64,000 nucleotides of DNA from Rhineura floridana (GCF_030035675.1 NC_084481.1:235010927-235074926); one strand, 5' to 3'; positions 40,540 to 51,146 are shown, counted from the first letter of the stretch. The notes: generated by a model not told the origin, from the letters alone. Translations and numbers: made by a program.

Positions 40540-41576
40540 CTGGAATGGACAGTGTATAACATGAGCAGCTGTGATTTGGAGGGAGCATTCAGCCTCTGGA
40601 CTGGCCAGGTCAGGCATGAATGCTAAGCGCCTAGCTGCCTGCCTTTGCCAGACCCACAGAGATGCTCTGAGCCCCAGCCTTCAAGGAACCTGGTTTGGAG
40701 AACCAGGCATGATGCTTCTGAGATTGCGATGGCCATCATGATGATAGTACCCCTTGAGAGGTGACTCTTCCACCTTATAAATCCCCTTTGCACCCTTTGC
40801 CATCTGGCAAGCCTCCTTGATGACACACCACTAGCTGCTCAACTATTTGGATCCTAGACAGCATTCACCGTCTCCCCTGCTGACTCCTAACAAGCAGCAA
40901 TTAAAATACAGGATTTAAAATCAGTTTATATTTATGGTGCCTGTTCGATAAACGTAAAATAAAACTCTCACACTGTGCTTTTATCTCATTCAGCCTGTCT
41001 CCCACCCTGACACTCTCTCTCGCCAATGGCATTGCAAAGCTCAGAGTATGACTTTGCTTTGCTCAGAAAACTCTTTCTGTCACCACAGCGGTGCTGAACA
41101 GATGGCTTGTGAACAGCCTCATGAAAATATTTGGGGGGGAAATCATTAGCTGCAAAGGAACCTGCGCTTGTCCATTACAGCTGCTGTGGGGTGTGCTTGT
41201 GGGGTGTTTAATGGCTTCATCTTTCACCGGCAGATGCATTTTCTGTACAAAACTATAATGAGGTGTTATTTGATTTCTCCTGTAGAAAATTGGCTGTAGC
41301 AACCACAAACAGCTAATCACATTTGTTACTATAATTAATTGCTTCTTCAACTGTGTCTTTAATGGCCTGTTTTGGCAGGTATTAAAAGGGGGGAAGGGAA
41401 GAGCTGATGTGATGGATCCTTTCACGAGTTTGGGTGCCACTACGGAAAGCAAAATGGTGGACTTGCAGGTTTGGCCGATTGTGACCTATATTAAGTAATC
41501 ATATGGTTGCCATGTGGATTTTCCTCTTTGGGCACCAAAACGTTGGAGTCTTTAAAAACAGCTAGGGATGCATATT
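40540..41576. other. Unique-looking DNA, possible conserved non-coding element
   Basis: No repeat or exon seen. 41100-41390 is non-repetitive and contains ACAGCTAATCACATTTG, ACTATAATTAATTGCTTC and GTCTTTAATGGCCTG, with several ATTA/TAAT cores. This is texture only. The minus-strand frame at 41063-41452 has no family motif. Confidence 0.3.
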
Positions 41577-41690
41577 AATTTAATTTATTTATATATTGTA
41601 TGTATAGCCCACCCTTCACTGAATGGTCTCAGGATGGGTTACAAAAATCTCACAAGTAAAACAAGTAAAATTCTATTAAGAGCATAAAAC
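41577..41690 (-). mobile_element. Worn L2-like LINE 3' end
   Basis: TTATATATTGTATGTATAGC, CCACCCTTCACTGAATGGTC and the following A-rich run resemble inverted L2-type 3' ends but are strongly diverged. Confidence 0.45.
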
Positions 41691-42296
41691 AAAACCACAA
41701 AACTACATGGCTGTACTGGATGACCCAAATATCTCTCTAATTATTCCTCAGGGGACTGTTCTAGTGGGGGGGGGAATCTCTCAGATTGCACATGGTTTCA
41801 GGAGCATCCCCATAATTGCTACCCAAACAGGGCTGGGGCTGGCCATGGGATGGGGCTTGTCCTAGTTGTGGGGTGGGAGATACACCTCCTTTTCTTTTCC
41901 TCCTTTCATTCACAATCTTGTTCATTTTATTCCTCTTTGACATCCACTCCAGATGAAAGCGGCCCACCATAATACGTGAATGATGTGCTCCTGGGTCCAG
42001 TGAATGGTCTGGGAGGCCTTGATGCTGGAGCTCTGCTGACCCTAAACAGACATGGACTTGGCTGCTGCCTTGATGGGAGAAGACACAGAGCTCCCGGCAG
42101 AGCTCCTCTGAGCAGCTCCCAGTAGGAAGAGCAGGATGGAAGCGTAACAAGGAAACAAGAGGAAGCTTGCTGCACTGACATCTGGGAATCCCTCCCAAGA
42201 TAAAGGATAGGATGCGGCAACGCACCGTTCAGTGATGGGACTTACGATCACAAGATGCTGCGACAGCTATCGCAAGCTTAGATGATATGAAGAGAG
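41691..42296. other. Unassigned DNA
   Basis: No gene or repeat could be supported. The minus frames at 41761-42225 overlap each other in two registers and lack motifs. Confidence 0.35.
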
Positions 42297-42299
42297 GAT

Positions 42300-42486
42300 T
42301 TGGGGAAGGGCAGCAGTTCAGTGGTAGGGCAACTGCCTTGCATGCAGAAGGCCACAGGTTCAATCCCGGCATCTCCAGGTAGGGCTGGGAGAGATCCCTG
42401 CCTGAAACCCTGAAGAGCCATCGCTGCCAGTCAGTGCAGACAATACTGAGCTAGATGGACCAATGGTCTGACTCTTTATATCAGGT
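42300..42486 (+). mobile_element. tRNA-Ala-derived SINE
   Basis: The head has GCAGTTCAGTGGTAGGGCAA, CTTGCATGCAGAAGGCC and the B box GGTTCAATCCCGGC. The body has CCAGTCAGTGCAGACAATAC and GATGGACCAATGGTCTGACT. A foldback MITE follows immediately. Confidence 0.88.
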
Positions 42487-43551
42487 CTGGGGAACCTTTG
42501 GCCCTCTAGATGTTGCTGAACTACAACACCCATCATCCCTAGCCATTGGCCATGCTTGGTGGGGCTGATGGGAGCTGTAGTTCAGCAACTACCGGAAACT
42601 GCAGCTGGTGCAAAATGCGGCAGCAAGACTGCTCACTGGAGCAGGGTATCGCCAACATGTCACCCCGCTGCTGCAAGAATTGCACTGGCTGCCCATTTGC
42701 TACCAGGCCAAGTTCAAGGTTCCAGTTTTAGTGTACAAAGCCCTATACAGCTCGGGACCAGGATACTTGAAAGACCATCTTGCCCCTTATATACTCAGTC
42801 GATCACTGCGCTCTGCAGGTGAGGGTCTCCTGCAGATACCATCTTCTCAGGAGGTCCGTTCTGCACAACATAGGAAGCGGACCTTTAGTGTGGCGGCACC
42901 TTCCCTGTGGAATTCCCTACCTTTGAATATTAGGCAGGGGTCATCTCTGCTATCTTTGCAGCACCTATTGAGGACCTTCATGTTTCAAGAAGCCTTTTAA
43001 GTACAGGCCTTATCCCAGTCTGCGGCTGTGCTGAAACTGCTTTTTAAGATTTTTCAAAGTCGTTTTTTAAATATGTTCTTAAGATGTTTTGTTTTAATAT
43101 GTTTTAATGTTGCTTGCACTGATCAGCTGTTTGTGGATTATGCATGGTGTGGGTGGTACCATCTTATCAGGGGGTCCGTTTTGCACGAAATAGGAAGTGG
43201 ACCTTTAGTGTAGTGGCACTTACCCTTGGGAATTCCCTCCCCTTAAATATTAGCCAGGTGCCATCTCTGTTATCTTTTTGGCGCCTATTGAAGACCTTCC
43301 TCTTTCAACAAGCGTTTTAAGTAGAGACCTTATCCCAGTCGGCATTTCCGTTGGAATTGCTTTTAAAGATTTTTTTAAACCTTTTTTTTAAAAAAATAGA
43401 TGTTTTAAAAGATGTTTTAAGATGTTTTCAGTGTTTTGTTCTTTGCTTGCCACCCTGGGATTCCTTCTGGGAGGGATGGTGGGACAGATGTTTAATAAAG
43501 AGCAGCAAGACAAGAGCAACAACAACAACATATGGACGACCAAAGGTTCCC
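42487..43551. mobile_element. Foldback MITE split by an L2
   Basis: The left piece (42487-42590) has GGTCTGGGGAACCTTTGGCC and GGGCTGATGGGAGCTGTAGT. The right arm resumes at 43528 with ACCAAAGGTTCCCCAGCCCTG. The right arm is the inverse of the left terminus. Confidence 0.8.
42591..43527 (+). mobile_element. L2 LINE C-terminal end, partly duplicated
   Basis: The frame 42608-43000 encodes QNAAARLLTGAGYRQHVTPL, LQELHWLPICYQAKFKVPVL and LWNSLPLNIR to the end TFMFQEAF. A second, shorter stretch at 43160-43320 repeats the last ~50 residues and then has its own 3' UTR. The block therefore holds two L2 ends in the same orientation. It closes with a (CAA)n tail near 43515-43530. Confidence 0.82.
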
Positions 43552-43869
43552 CAGCCCTGATGTATACGGTTCCTATTAGATAATTCACAGAGGACAAGGA
43601 GGAGGCTATGAATGGCTATCATGCTGATATGGAGCATCCATGTTAGTAGGCAGTGTACTTTTGAATATCGGGTGCTGGGGAGGGCTGTTGCCTTCATGCT
43701 TGGCTTGTAGGGTTTCTAGAGGCATCTGGTTGGCCATAGTTGGAAAAAGGACAGCTCATTGAAAGCTCATTCTAAAACCTAGAGCGGATTCCACTGTCCC
43801 ACTAACAAGGAGCCACCAGCCACCAGTGCAGACAAGCCACAAAAAGGGAGGTCCCTCTCCAAAGGTCAA

Positions 43870-44045
43870 CAAGCAAAGCTGTTTTGTTCTGTTCTATTGG
43901 GGATGGTTTTACATGTTCTATCATTGTAATGGTCTTAGCTGCTTTTATAATTGTTTATCCTATTGTGGTCACCCACCCTGAGACCTTATGGCAGAGGGTG
44001 GGGAAGAAGTCGCCTAAATAAAGGAAGGAAGGAAGGAAAGGCAGG
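43870..44045 (+). mobile_element. L2-like LINE 3' end with (GGAA)n tail
   Basis: CACCCTGAGACCTTATGGCA, GGGTGGGGAAGAAGTCGCCT and AAATAAAGGAAGGAAGG follow the pattern of L2-type 3' termini ending in a short repeat. It is diverged. Confidence 0.5.
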
Positions 44046-44560
44046 GCAGTGAGCAGAGGAAGAAAATGCCTCCAGTTCCAACAGAGGATGAGGAAAGCCT
44101 TGTGGCAAGTTAGGGGATTTGAGGAGGGTATGAAGGAAGAGAAGGTAAATAGAAAGGGAGCAATCTTGTGTAGATGGCGACTCAAGTCAAAAGCAGAGTC
44201 ACACTACTATGACACCTGGTGGTCACACGATAAATTACAAGTTTGTGACAGCAAGGCATTTTCCACCCTCGAAAGAGGAACCTCAAGGAATCACAAACAG
44301 TCCCATTAGGATTCTCCAGAGTTTGGAAAGGAGCTACTGGACCAACACAGGACTGCTTTCAACAAAGTCATCCTCAAAGGAGACCCATTGAAATCAATGG
44401 ACTTACGCCGTGGAAAATGGTCTATTACTGCAAATGGGGCAGTGCCCCACCAGCCTGTCTGCCCTCAGCCTTCTTACTTACAATCAGTCAGGAGGTGGCT
44501 CTGCCCATCATTGGCTCTGGCTCCACCTGCTGTTGGCCTCCTTGCCTTCTGCCCTACCAG

Positions 44561-44692
44561 CAGTGGAGGCTGGTGGCCCGGATGTCAGCGGGGCAGTGAA
44601 TTCGCTCTGGGTTTTAGTCCAAACTCTCAGGGAGCTGTCCAAGGTGTTTCTTGGTGCTGCCCCACTCACATCAGGGCCACCAGCCTCCACTG
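44561..44692. mobile_element. 132-bp foldback MITE
   Basis: The termini CAGTGGAGGCTGGTGGCCC and the inverse GGGCCACCAGCCTCCACTG are perfect inverted repeats of 19 bp. The flanks CCTACCAG (44553-44560) and CCTAACAG (44693-44700) form an 8-bp duplication with one mismatch. It is hAT-like. Confidence 0.93.
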
Positions 44693-44700
44693 CCTAACAG

Positions 44701-45832
44701 TGAGCACCAGCCACACCTCTGCCTGATGCTGCAGGTGGCGTGGGTGGAGGCAGTAGTTGACAAAACTGGTTGCTTCCGCTGACAATCTCCTCAGTGTGAA
44801 CCAGTCATCAAGAGCACAATACTTCAGTGCAGAGAAAATGTGGTGTACACGTGTGAACCAGGCTTTGATGCCTCGAAGCTGAATGTGGGAGCTCCCTCCA
44901 CTGGAAAGCCTAGTCTTTTTTTTTTTTTAATAATTTTTATTCAAATTTTCAGAAAACAAACAAAATCAAACAACAAAAACATAATAATACAATTAAAAAA
45001 ATATTGACTTCTTAGTCTTTGAGGTGATGAGAACTAACAGGACAGTTCTGTTGCTGGAGCTGTATATGTGATGGGCCCATTTAACCATGCCAGCTATTAC
45101 TTGATGTTTCATGACAAAACGTGCATGTGCAAACCAGGTTTTAGAGGTCCAGCTCTTGTCTAATGCCAAATATAATGTATTTCCTTTTCCAGATGAACAT
45201 CTTTGCTCACCAAGTACATGAATATGCCATTTCCTCCTGCCAAATCAGAAAGTTGCAGCTTCTTGGGAAAGTCTTGCTTGGCCTTTGGATCAGCCTTTTG
45301 GATCAGGTCCCAAGGTCAATCATGGAAGCTTTGCAAGCTGCCTGTGGCCTTTATCCCTGCTGTGTGCTGACGTGCTCTGCTGCGGTTGTGTTTGGCTGGA
45401 ATTAAATGGGCAGGTGGCTATGCCAACTGCTTGCCGCGTCCTTGCAGAACTGCTCTGGCAGAAATGCTTCCTTCTCTGGCTTCACATAGTTGGACAATGA
45501 AGGTCAATTGTTGCGCAAGGAGCACAGTACTGGCCATGCTCTCCACCCCACAAGTTTATCTTCAGATCAGCCTCTCCGTTAAGCAGAGAGATGACAACTG
45601 GGCCAGCCTCTCCATGTGGGCTTCACGGAATCCAGGTGCCATGTAACAGGATGGCGGAGACTGGTGCAAAGGCTTCTGTGCTGACGTGAGTATCAAAGAA
45701 GAACCTCTCCATTGTGCCTGGCTTTGCCCCCCCACCTCCATCATTCTGTCCCTCCCCAGAGCAGGGCTGGCATTGGCGGTGACAGAATGTGCATGAAAGT
45801 CAGTGTGTCCTTCTTGTTGTCCTTCTTGTTGT
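44701..45832. other. Unassigned DNA
   Basis: There is a T-run with A-rich flank at 44915-45003, possibly a worn retroposon tail. Otherwise nothing recognised. Confidence 0.4.
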
Positions 45833-46470
45833 TAGATTTATATCCCGCCCTTCCTCCCAGCAGGAGCCCAGGGCGGCAAACAAATGCACTAAGAACTTCA
45901 AAGCATCATAAAAACAAACTTTAAAACACATTAAAACCAAACATTTTCAAAAACATTCCTTAAAAAAAAAGCTTTCAAAACATCTTCTAAGATTAAACAC
46001 ATTGCAAAAAAGAAGGTTTAAGAACACATTAAAAAGCAATTCCAACAGACGCAGACTGGGGCTACATTCACACTGTATGTTTATTCCACTATTGTTCCAC
46101 TTTAAACAGTGATGACTTCCCCCAAAGAATCCTGGGAAGTGTAGTTTGTGAAGGGTGCTGAGAGTTGTTAGGAGACTCCTAATCTCCTCACAGATCTACA
46201 ATCCCCAGAGTCCCTTGGGAAAGAGGGATTGACTGTTAAACCACTCAAGGAGTTGTAGCTCTCTGAGGAAAATAGGAGCCTCCTAACAACTCTCAGTCCT
46301 CTTCACAAACCACACTTCCCAGGATTCTTTGGAGGAAGCCACGAGCATTTAAAGTGGAATAATAGTGGAATAAATGTCTGGTGTGAATGTGGGATGAGGT
46401 CTCAACTTAAAAGGCTTGTTGAAAGAGGAAGGTCTTCAATAGGCGCTGAAAAGATAACAGAGATGGTTAG
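45833..46470 (-). mobile_element. L2 LINE 3' end split by a MITE
   Basis: The inverted terminus ATTTATATCCCGCCCTTCCT and TCCCAGCAGGAGCCCAGGGC is followed by an A-rich UTR to CAGACGCAGACTGGG at 46069. It resumes near 46394 with GATGAGGTCTCAACTTAAAA then GGCTTGTTGAAAGAGGAAGG. The 325-bp MITE sits between. Confidence 0.85.
46070..46394. mobile_element. ~325-bp foldback MITE, CTACATTCACAC termini
   Basis: The left CTACATTCACACTGTATG, ATTCCACTATTGTTCCACTT and the right AAAGTGGAATAATAGTGGAA, GTGTGAATGTGG are inverted partners. Internal GTGTAGTTTGTGAAGG and its inverse near 46300 extend the arms. Only GGG is repeated at the edges, so the duplication size and superfamily are unclear. Confidence 0.8.
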
Positions 46471-46660
46471 AGTGTCAAACTAGCACCTGGGAAAAATCAA
46501 AGTTCAAATGCTCCACTCAGCCATGAAGCTGATTGGGTGACCTTGGCCCAGTCACCATCCCTCAGTCTAACCTGCCTTGCAGGATTGCTGTGAGGATAAA
46601 ATGAGGAGGGGAAGAATCAGGAATGCCACCTCAAGCACCTTGGAAAAGTCAAATAGTAAC
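46450..46660 (+). mobile_element. tRNA-derived SINE, worn
   Basis: GGTTAGAGTGTCAAACTAGC (A box side), AAGTTCAAATGCTCC (B box), AGCTGATTGGGTGACCTTGG and GGATTGCTGTGAGGATAAAA follow the SINE seen inverted at 6609/11420. Confidence 0.7.
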
Positions 46661-46729
46661 TAAACCTAAGCATGCCACACCCCAGGGGCTTCAACCTTAT
46701 TGTTGAGCACCACAAAAAGCCCAACCTTT

Positions 46730-46985
46730 TTGGTTTTTATATTGTAATACTGTTTTTATTATCTATATATTACATTTAATATTCTATTTCTGTACACCAT
46801 GCTGGCCTGCATTGAGCAGGGGGTTGGACTTGATGGCCTTATAGGCCCCTTCCAACTCTACTATTCTATGATGCATTACACTTTATTTTACATTTTAGTA
46901 TTTTGTTCTCAGACGGAATTTTTATTTGAGACTGTAAGCAGCTTTGAGGAGAAGGAAGTATAAATAAATAAAAATAAAGGTTCAC
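46730..46985 (+). mobile_element. L2-like 3' end holding a CR1 tail
   Basis: TCTATTTCTGTACACCATGC (near 46785) and AGACTGTAAGCAGCTTTGAG to TATAAATAAATAAAAATAAA look like one L2-type 3' end. Inside it, 46808-46872 is a CR1 3' end: ATTGAGCAGGGGGTTGGACT to ACTATTCTATGATG. Confidence 0.6.
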
Positions 46986-47287
46986 AGGAGAAAAAAGTGG
47001 TGATGCTCAGACCACCCCCCAACATGCCTACACCTCCCTAAAGCAAATAGAACACAGACAAAAAAGCAGCAAACAACCCCATCCCCGAGTGAAGTGCATC
47101 ACTTAAAAAATGCAGGAGGGGTGGCAAAGGGAGGAGGCATCCTGTTGGGGACCCCAGCCAGACACGTAAAGGGTGGTGGATGGAAGGGGGCAGAGACTCC
47201 AGAGCAATATTGTGGGCTGCATACAGTCTATGGGCTGCAGGCCCCACTGCATCCGTTTACCTGGGAGTAAGCCCCGTTGAACTCCTT

Positions 47288-47595
47288 TAGGAAGGGCAGT
47301 AGGTCAGTAGGAATTTTAAGGCTCTAATGTGAATGGTATGTTTTTATGTTGTGCGTTGCCCAGAGTGGCTGGACAACCAGCCAGATGGGTGACTAATAAA
47401 TTTAACAAATAAAATAGATAGCAGAGCATCTGCTTTGCATGCAGAAGGTCCCAGGTGCCATTCCCAGCATCTTAAGGTAGGGCTGGGACCGTTCCATCTG
47501 AGCCCCTGGAGAGTTGCTGCCAGTTAGGGTAGACCATATGGAGCAAGATGGACCAACGGCTGATTCAGCACAAAGCAGCTTCCTGTGTTCCTAGG
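47288..47595 (+). mobile_element. tRNA-Ala SINE split by an L2 end
   Basis: The left piece GGCAGTAGGTCAGTAG ends at 47309. The right piece resumes at about 47411 with CAGAGCATCTGCTTTGCATG and continues through the SINE body to GCTTCCTGTGTTCC. The ~100 bp between is an L2 3' end (TTGCCCAGAGTGGCTGGACA, ATGGGTGACTAATAAATTTA), placed inside the A box. Confidence 0.8.
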
Positions 47596-47684
47596 AGCTC
47601 AATGGGGCTCACCTCCGGGGAGATACGCATAGGATTTCCCTGCAAAGAGGCCTGAGCTCTCTTGGTTCAATTTTTGTAAAGGTG

Positions 47685-47785
47685 CAGGGCGATAGCTCAG
47701 TGGCAGCAGGACACGTGGCTTGCATCCATAAAGTTGCATGTTTGATCCCTGACAGTTAAAAGGGAGTCTGGCTAGGAAAGCTTTG
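47685..47785 (+). mobile_element. SINE head fragment
   Basis: GGGCGATAGCTCAGTGGCAG (A box) and TGCATGTTTGATCCCTGACA (B box) match the tRNA-Ala SINE head. The body is missing or displaced; GAGAGCCGTTTACCTGTCGG to GATGGGCCAGTGG near 48120-48165 may be its remainder. Confidence 0.55.
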
Positions 47786-47789
47786 CTAG

Positions 47790-48440
47790 AAATGTTGATT
47801 TGATTTGAATCATTCATATTCTCCTTTTCTTTATCAAAATTAAGCCAAAGCAGTTAATAGCATACAATCAATAAAACAGTAAACTTTTCTCTGAGCCAAA
47901 AGATTGGACCCTGCTATTGCTCAATTTCTGCTTTTATAATACTGTTTTATTATATTTACATTGCATTTGTATACACCGCTGACAGTTTTTTTTAAAGTCA
48001 GTTTAAAAATGCTTTTAAATAAAGGAAGTAAATAGAATAGTCACTATATACAAAATGCAAGATTACAAAAAATATAAGATGGCAAAGATACCATTAGCTT
48101 CAGAATTCAGCTCTGCACTGGAGAGCCGTTTACCTGTCGGAACAAGGGATTAGATGGGCCAGTGGTTTGTCTCACTCAGGAGCCTTGGCCTGCGCAATTT
48201 GGTTGCAAACCAAGAAATGTATGGAGTGTGGGAATAGGTCACTGTCACTTTAAGAACTGGAGAGGGAATGTTGCTGAGTCAGAACTGCCTGAAGGCCATC
48301 AGCAGCTGCTGAGTTTGGAGTCTTATGTCTAGCAGAGCTTCTTTACCTTTACCAAAAAATCATAAAATGTTTTCTCTGGAACCAGAAGTCCCGCAGTCTT
48401 AAACAAAACAACACAGAGAGAAGGATGAGCAACGTCACTA
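47790..48440. other. Unassigned DNA
   Basis: A/T-rich, no gene seen. A worn SINE end may lie at 48105-48185. Confidence 0.35.
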
Positions 48441-48564
48441 CCACTGCCTGGTGTGGAGAAGGTTTTTCTCCCTCTCTCATAACACTAGTCCTCAGGGTCA
48501 TCCAATCAAGCTGAATGTTGAGAGATTCAGGGCAGACAAAAGAGAGGACTGCTTCACGTAGCAC

Positions 48565-48902
48565 TAGGGTTGCCAGGTTCAATCCCTGAGACTGATCCTG
48601 TATCTTTAGGAGAAGAGAAAGTCAGCCAAGTGCAGGTGTTCTTGCAACCCTGTAATAGGAAAAACCACAAGGTGGAATGCTCCCTTCCCCCTGCACAACT
48701 CTTAAATATACAAAAGACCTCTTGGAGGCTGGGCCTGGCAACCAAGAGGTCTTTTGTATCTTTAAAAATTGTGCAGGAGGAAGGGAGGATTCCACCTTGT
48801 GGTTTTTCCTATTACAGGGTTCCAAGAACACCTGCACTTGGCTGACTTTCTCTTCTCCTAAAGATACAGGATGAATCTCAGGGATTGAACCTGGCAACCC
48901 TA
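48565..48902. mobile_element. 338-bp foldback MITE with exact 8-bp duplication
   Basis: The left terminus is TAGGGTTGCCAGGTTCAATC; the right is its inverse ending GAACCTGGCAACCCTA. The arms (~165 bp each) are nearly perfect inverses around a centre near 48735. CGTAGCAC stands on both sides (48557-48564 and 48903-48910). The mirrored frames on both strands follow from the palindrome. It is hAT-like by duplication size and terminus. Confidence 0.95.
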
Positions 48903-48973
48903 CGTAGCACACATAGTTAAACTGTGAAATTTGCTCCCACAGGAGACATTGTTGGCCACTGACTTGGATGGCT

Positions 48974-49022
48974 ATTGCTAGTCAGGCGGTATACAAATCT
49001 AATAAATAAATAAATAAAATAA
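48974..49022 (+). mobile_element. 49-bp L2 3' end insertion with 6-bp duplication
   Basis: ATTGCTAGTCAGGCGGTATA and the AATAAATAAATA tail are an L2 3' terminus. ATGGCT flanks it (48968-48973 and 49023-49028) within CR1 sequence that would otherwise read GGATGGCTTTAAAAG, as at 11095-11108. Confidence 0.85.
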
Positions 49023-49488
49023 ATGGCTTTAAAAGAGGATTAGCCAAATACGTGGAAGGCTACCAATGGCTACTAGCCACAATGGCTATGCTCTGCCTCC
49101 ATGAAAGGAGAGTTGGTCTACAGGAAACAACTGTTCTGTCTGTCTTGCCTGCATTGCCATAGGCTGTTTATTTAAAAGTCTCCTGCTTATCTGTCCTGCA
49201 GAAGGGGAGAGTGCTTTTGCATGCAGGTCTTGCTTGTGGGTCTCCCATACGCATCTGGTTGGTCACTGTGGAAACTGGACTAGACGGGTTGCTGGATCCA
49301 GCAGACTCTTCTTATGCCTTTTTTGAACTTCGGACCTAAACTGCTGTCAGGTTTAGCAGCATTTCTTAATCTACCCTGATTAGTTCGTTCATTATCCCCT
49401 TTGGCAGCGAGGTAATCTAGAGATGCCTCAGCTGGAATCAGCATCAGGTTGCATGATGCTCTTCAGCCTTGAATTTTAGGATTCAAGT

Positions 49489-49645
49489 TGCAATCCTATA
49501 CACATTTCCCTATGAGGAAGCCCCAGTGAACTCCATGGGACTTACATGGGTCCAGGATTCCAGACCGGGGACATTCCCAGCCCTACCTAGAGATGCAGGA
49601 GATTGAACCTGGGACCTTCTGCGAGCAAAGCAGATGCAATGACCT
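49489..49645. mobile_element. MITE fragment followed by an inverted SINE fragment
   Basis: GCAATCCTATACACATTTCC and GAACTCCATGGGACTTAC (49490-49548) belong to a common short reptile repeat with inverted ends. From about 49557, CCCAGCCCTACCTAGAGATG and GATTGAACCTGGGACCTTCT are the inverted tRNA-Ala SINE. Confidence 0.65.
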
Positions 49646-51146
49646 TGCCCAAACGATGTTGGTTTTAGCGTTGTTAGGGACACAATCCAAATGGATTTAA
49701 AACATTCAAATATCAACCTTGTCTACTTCCATTGTGGGGGCGAAGCAGCAGTAGTTCAAGGTAGGGTGGGAAGGAGTCTAATTCCACCTGTGCTTTGTTC
49801 CTTTGCCCGGACTCAAGCTGGGAGGGAGGCCGCGACTCTCCTAAGATTCAGGCGTGACAACCGGCCTTCATCCCAGCCTTTGCCAATCTGGTATACCTGG
49901 AGGTTTTAGACTACAACGCCCATCAGCCCCAAAGGATGCTTTATTCCCTGGTACCTCAAGGGTAGCTGGATCTTAACAACATACCTTAGGCAGCAATAAA
50001 AATGGTCAGGTGGTGTTAGTCATGGAGTGTAGGCATAAAGGTTAACCGGCATAAGGAGACATCATTAAAAATTTTAAAAGAAAGCCCACAATTTTTGGTT
50101 GGGGTTTTCAGAACATTAGCATGCTTATTTTTTTTTAAAAAAAGCCAGACATCAGCCTCAGGGAGGAGGGGAGGGGAGAGGGGGGTGTCATCCACAATGG
50201 AAAGGGATATAGCTCCCCAGTTCTAAATGTGTGAGGATTGGCTGGAGTTGCTCAACGGAGCACAGGAAGTCCCTCTTCATATGCTCAAAGGTCCTTTTTC
50301 TTTCAAATTTGGCCTTCCCAAACTGTATTCAGATTGCTTCACTTATTATGTTGTCCTGTATCAGTTTGAATTCTATGGAATGCAAATCAAATGCAACATA
50401 CGAAATAAAAGCAGCAGTCAAAACACAAGCTTACAACCATATAGCATCTAGTAGCAATTGCCGTAAGAGGCAGAAGCAATCATTCAGTGGTCCACTAAGA
50501 CCATCAGCAGTTTCCAAGAGGTCCATGGGGAAAAAACTGTTGGAGCCACTTTTTAAAATATGATGCTAACTTCACATCTCTGGCTTTAAGGGAGGGCGGG
50601 GCCAAAGAGGAGAGGGGGTGTGCTAAATGGGGCAAGGCTGAAACACAGAGGCAAGGCTATGAGATATAGCCAAGAAGGCCCTGCAGGGTAGTTGGGACGC
50701 TTTATTTTTGTTACCTGCAATCCTGTGCAAGTGTTGGTGACTGGTGAAGGTAAACTGCTGGGAGTACCTTGTCCTTGTATCTCTTCTCTGTTTCCCTTGT
50801 TGCTTGCAACACATAGCTCTAAGGGGCTGGATCTTGTAGCACTTTATAAAAGCGTTTCAGTAGACCTACGGTAAATCTGAAACTTATTGGCAGATAAATG
50901 AGGGTGTTGTGGCCTTCGCCAGCTGTTTGGAGCCTATGCTATAACCAAAAGCATGCAGTTCAGGGGGTTAGAAGTTGTTTCGGTTTGCCTTAACTGAATC
51001 TATCCATCTCTAGTTTAAGGTATTTGGTTGGAAGGGTTTGTATCCGGTTGTAGCTAAATAGGCTGGTTTTGGGGGTTGGGTAGGGTTAGAGATTATTTAC
51101 ATTTGTGTTTTCATTTGCTAGTTTTTGAATTTAAGTGCTGTTAGAG
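49646..51146. other. Unassigned DNA
   Basis: No exon or confident repeat. A piece like the end of the TAGGGATGGG MITE (AACTGAATCTATCCATCTCT) may lie near 50990-51015. Confidence 0.35.

Larger units (their letters stand above)
48453..49318 (+). mobile_element. CR1 LINE 3' end carrying two insertions
   Basis: GGAGAAGGTTTTTCTCCCTC, then CTCATAACACTAG and TTGAGAGATTCAGGGCAGAC, correspond to REKFFSLSHNTR and VGRFRTDKR of the CR1 C-terminus. After a MITE (48565-48902) the CR1 continues at ACATAGTTAAACTGTGAAAT. After a 49-bp L2 piece (48974-49022) it continues at TGGCTTTAAAAGAGGATTAG. The end is TCCAGCAGACTCTTCTTATG. Confidence 0.85.

Noticed and set aside
48570-48912. Two ~95-codon proteins on opposite strands with nearly the same sequence
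   Set aside because: Direct consequence of the palindromic MITE arms.
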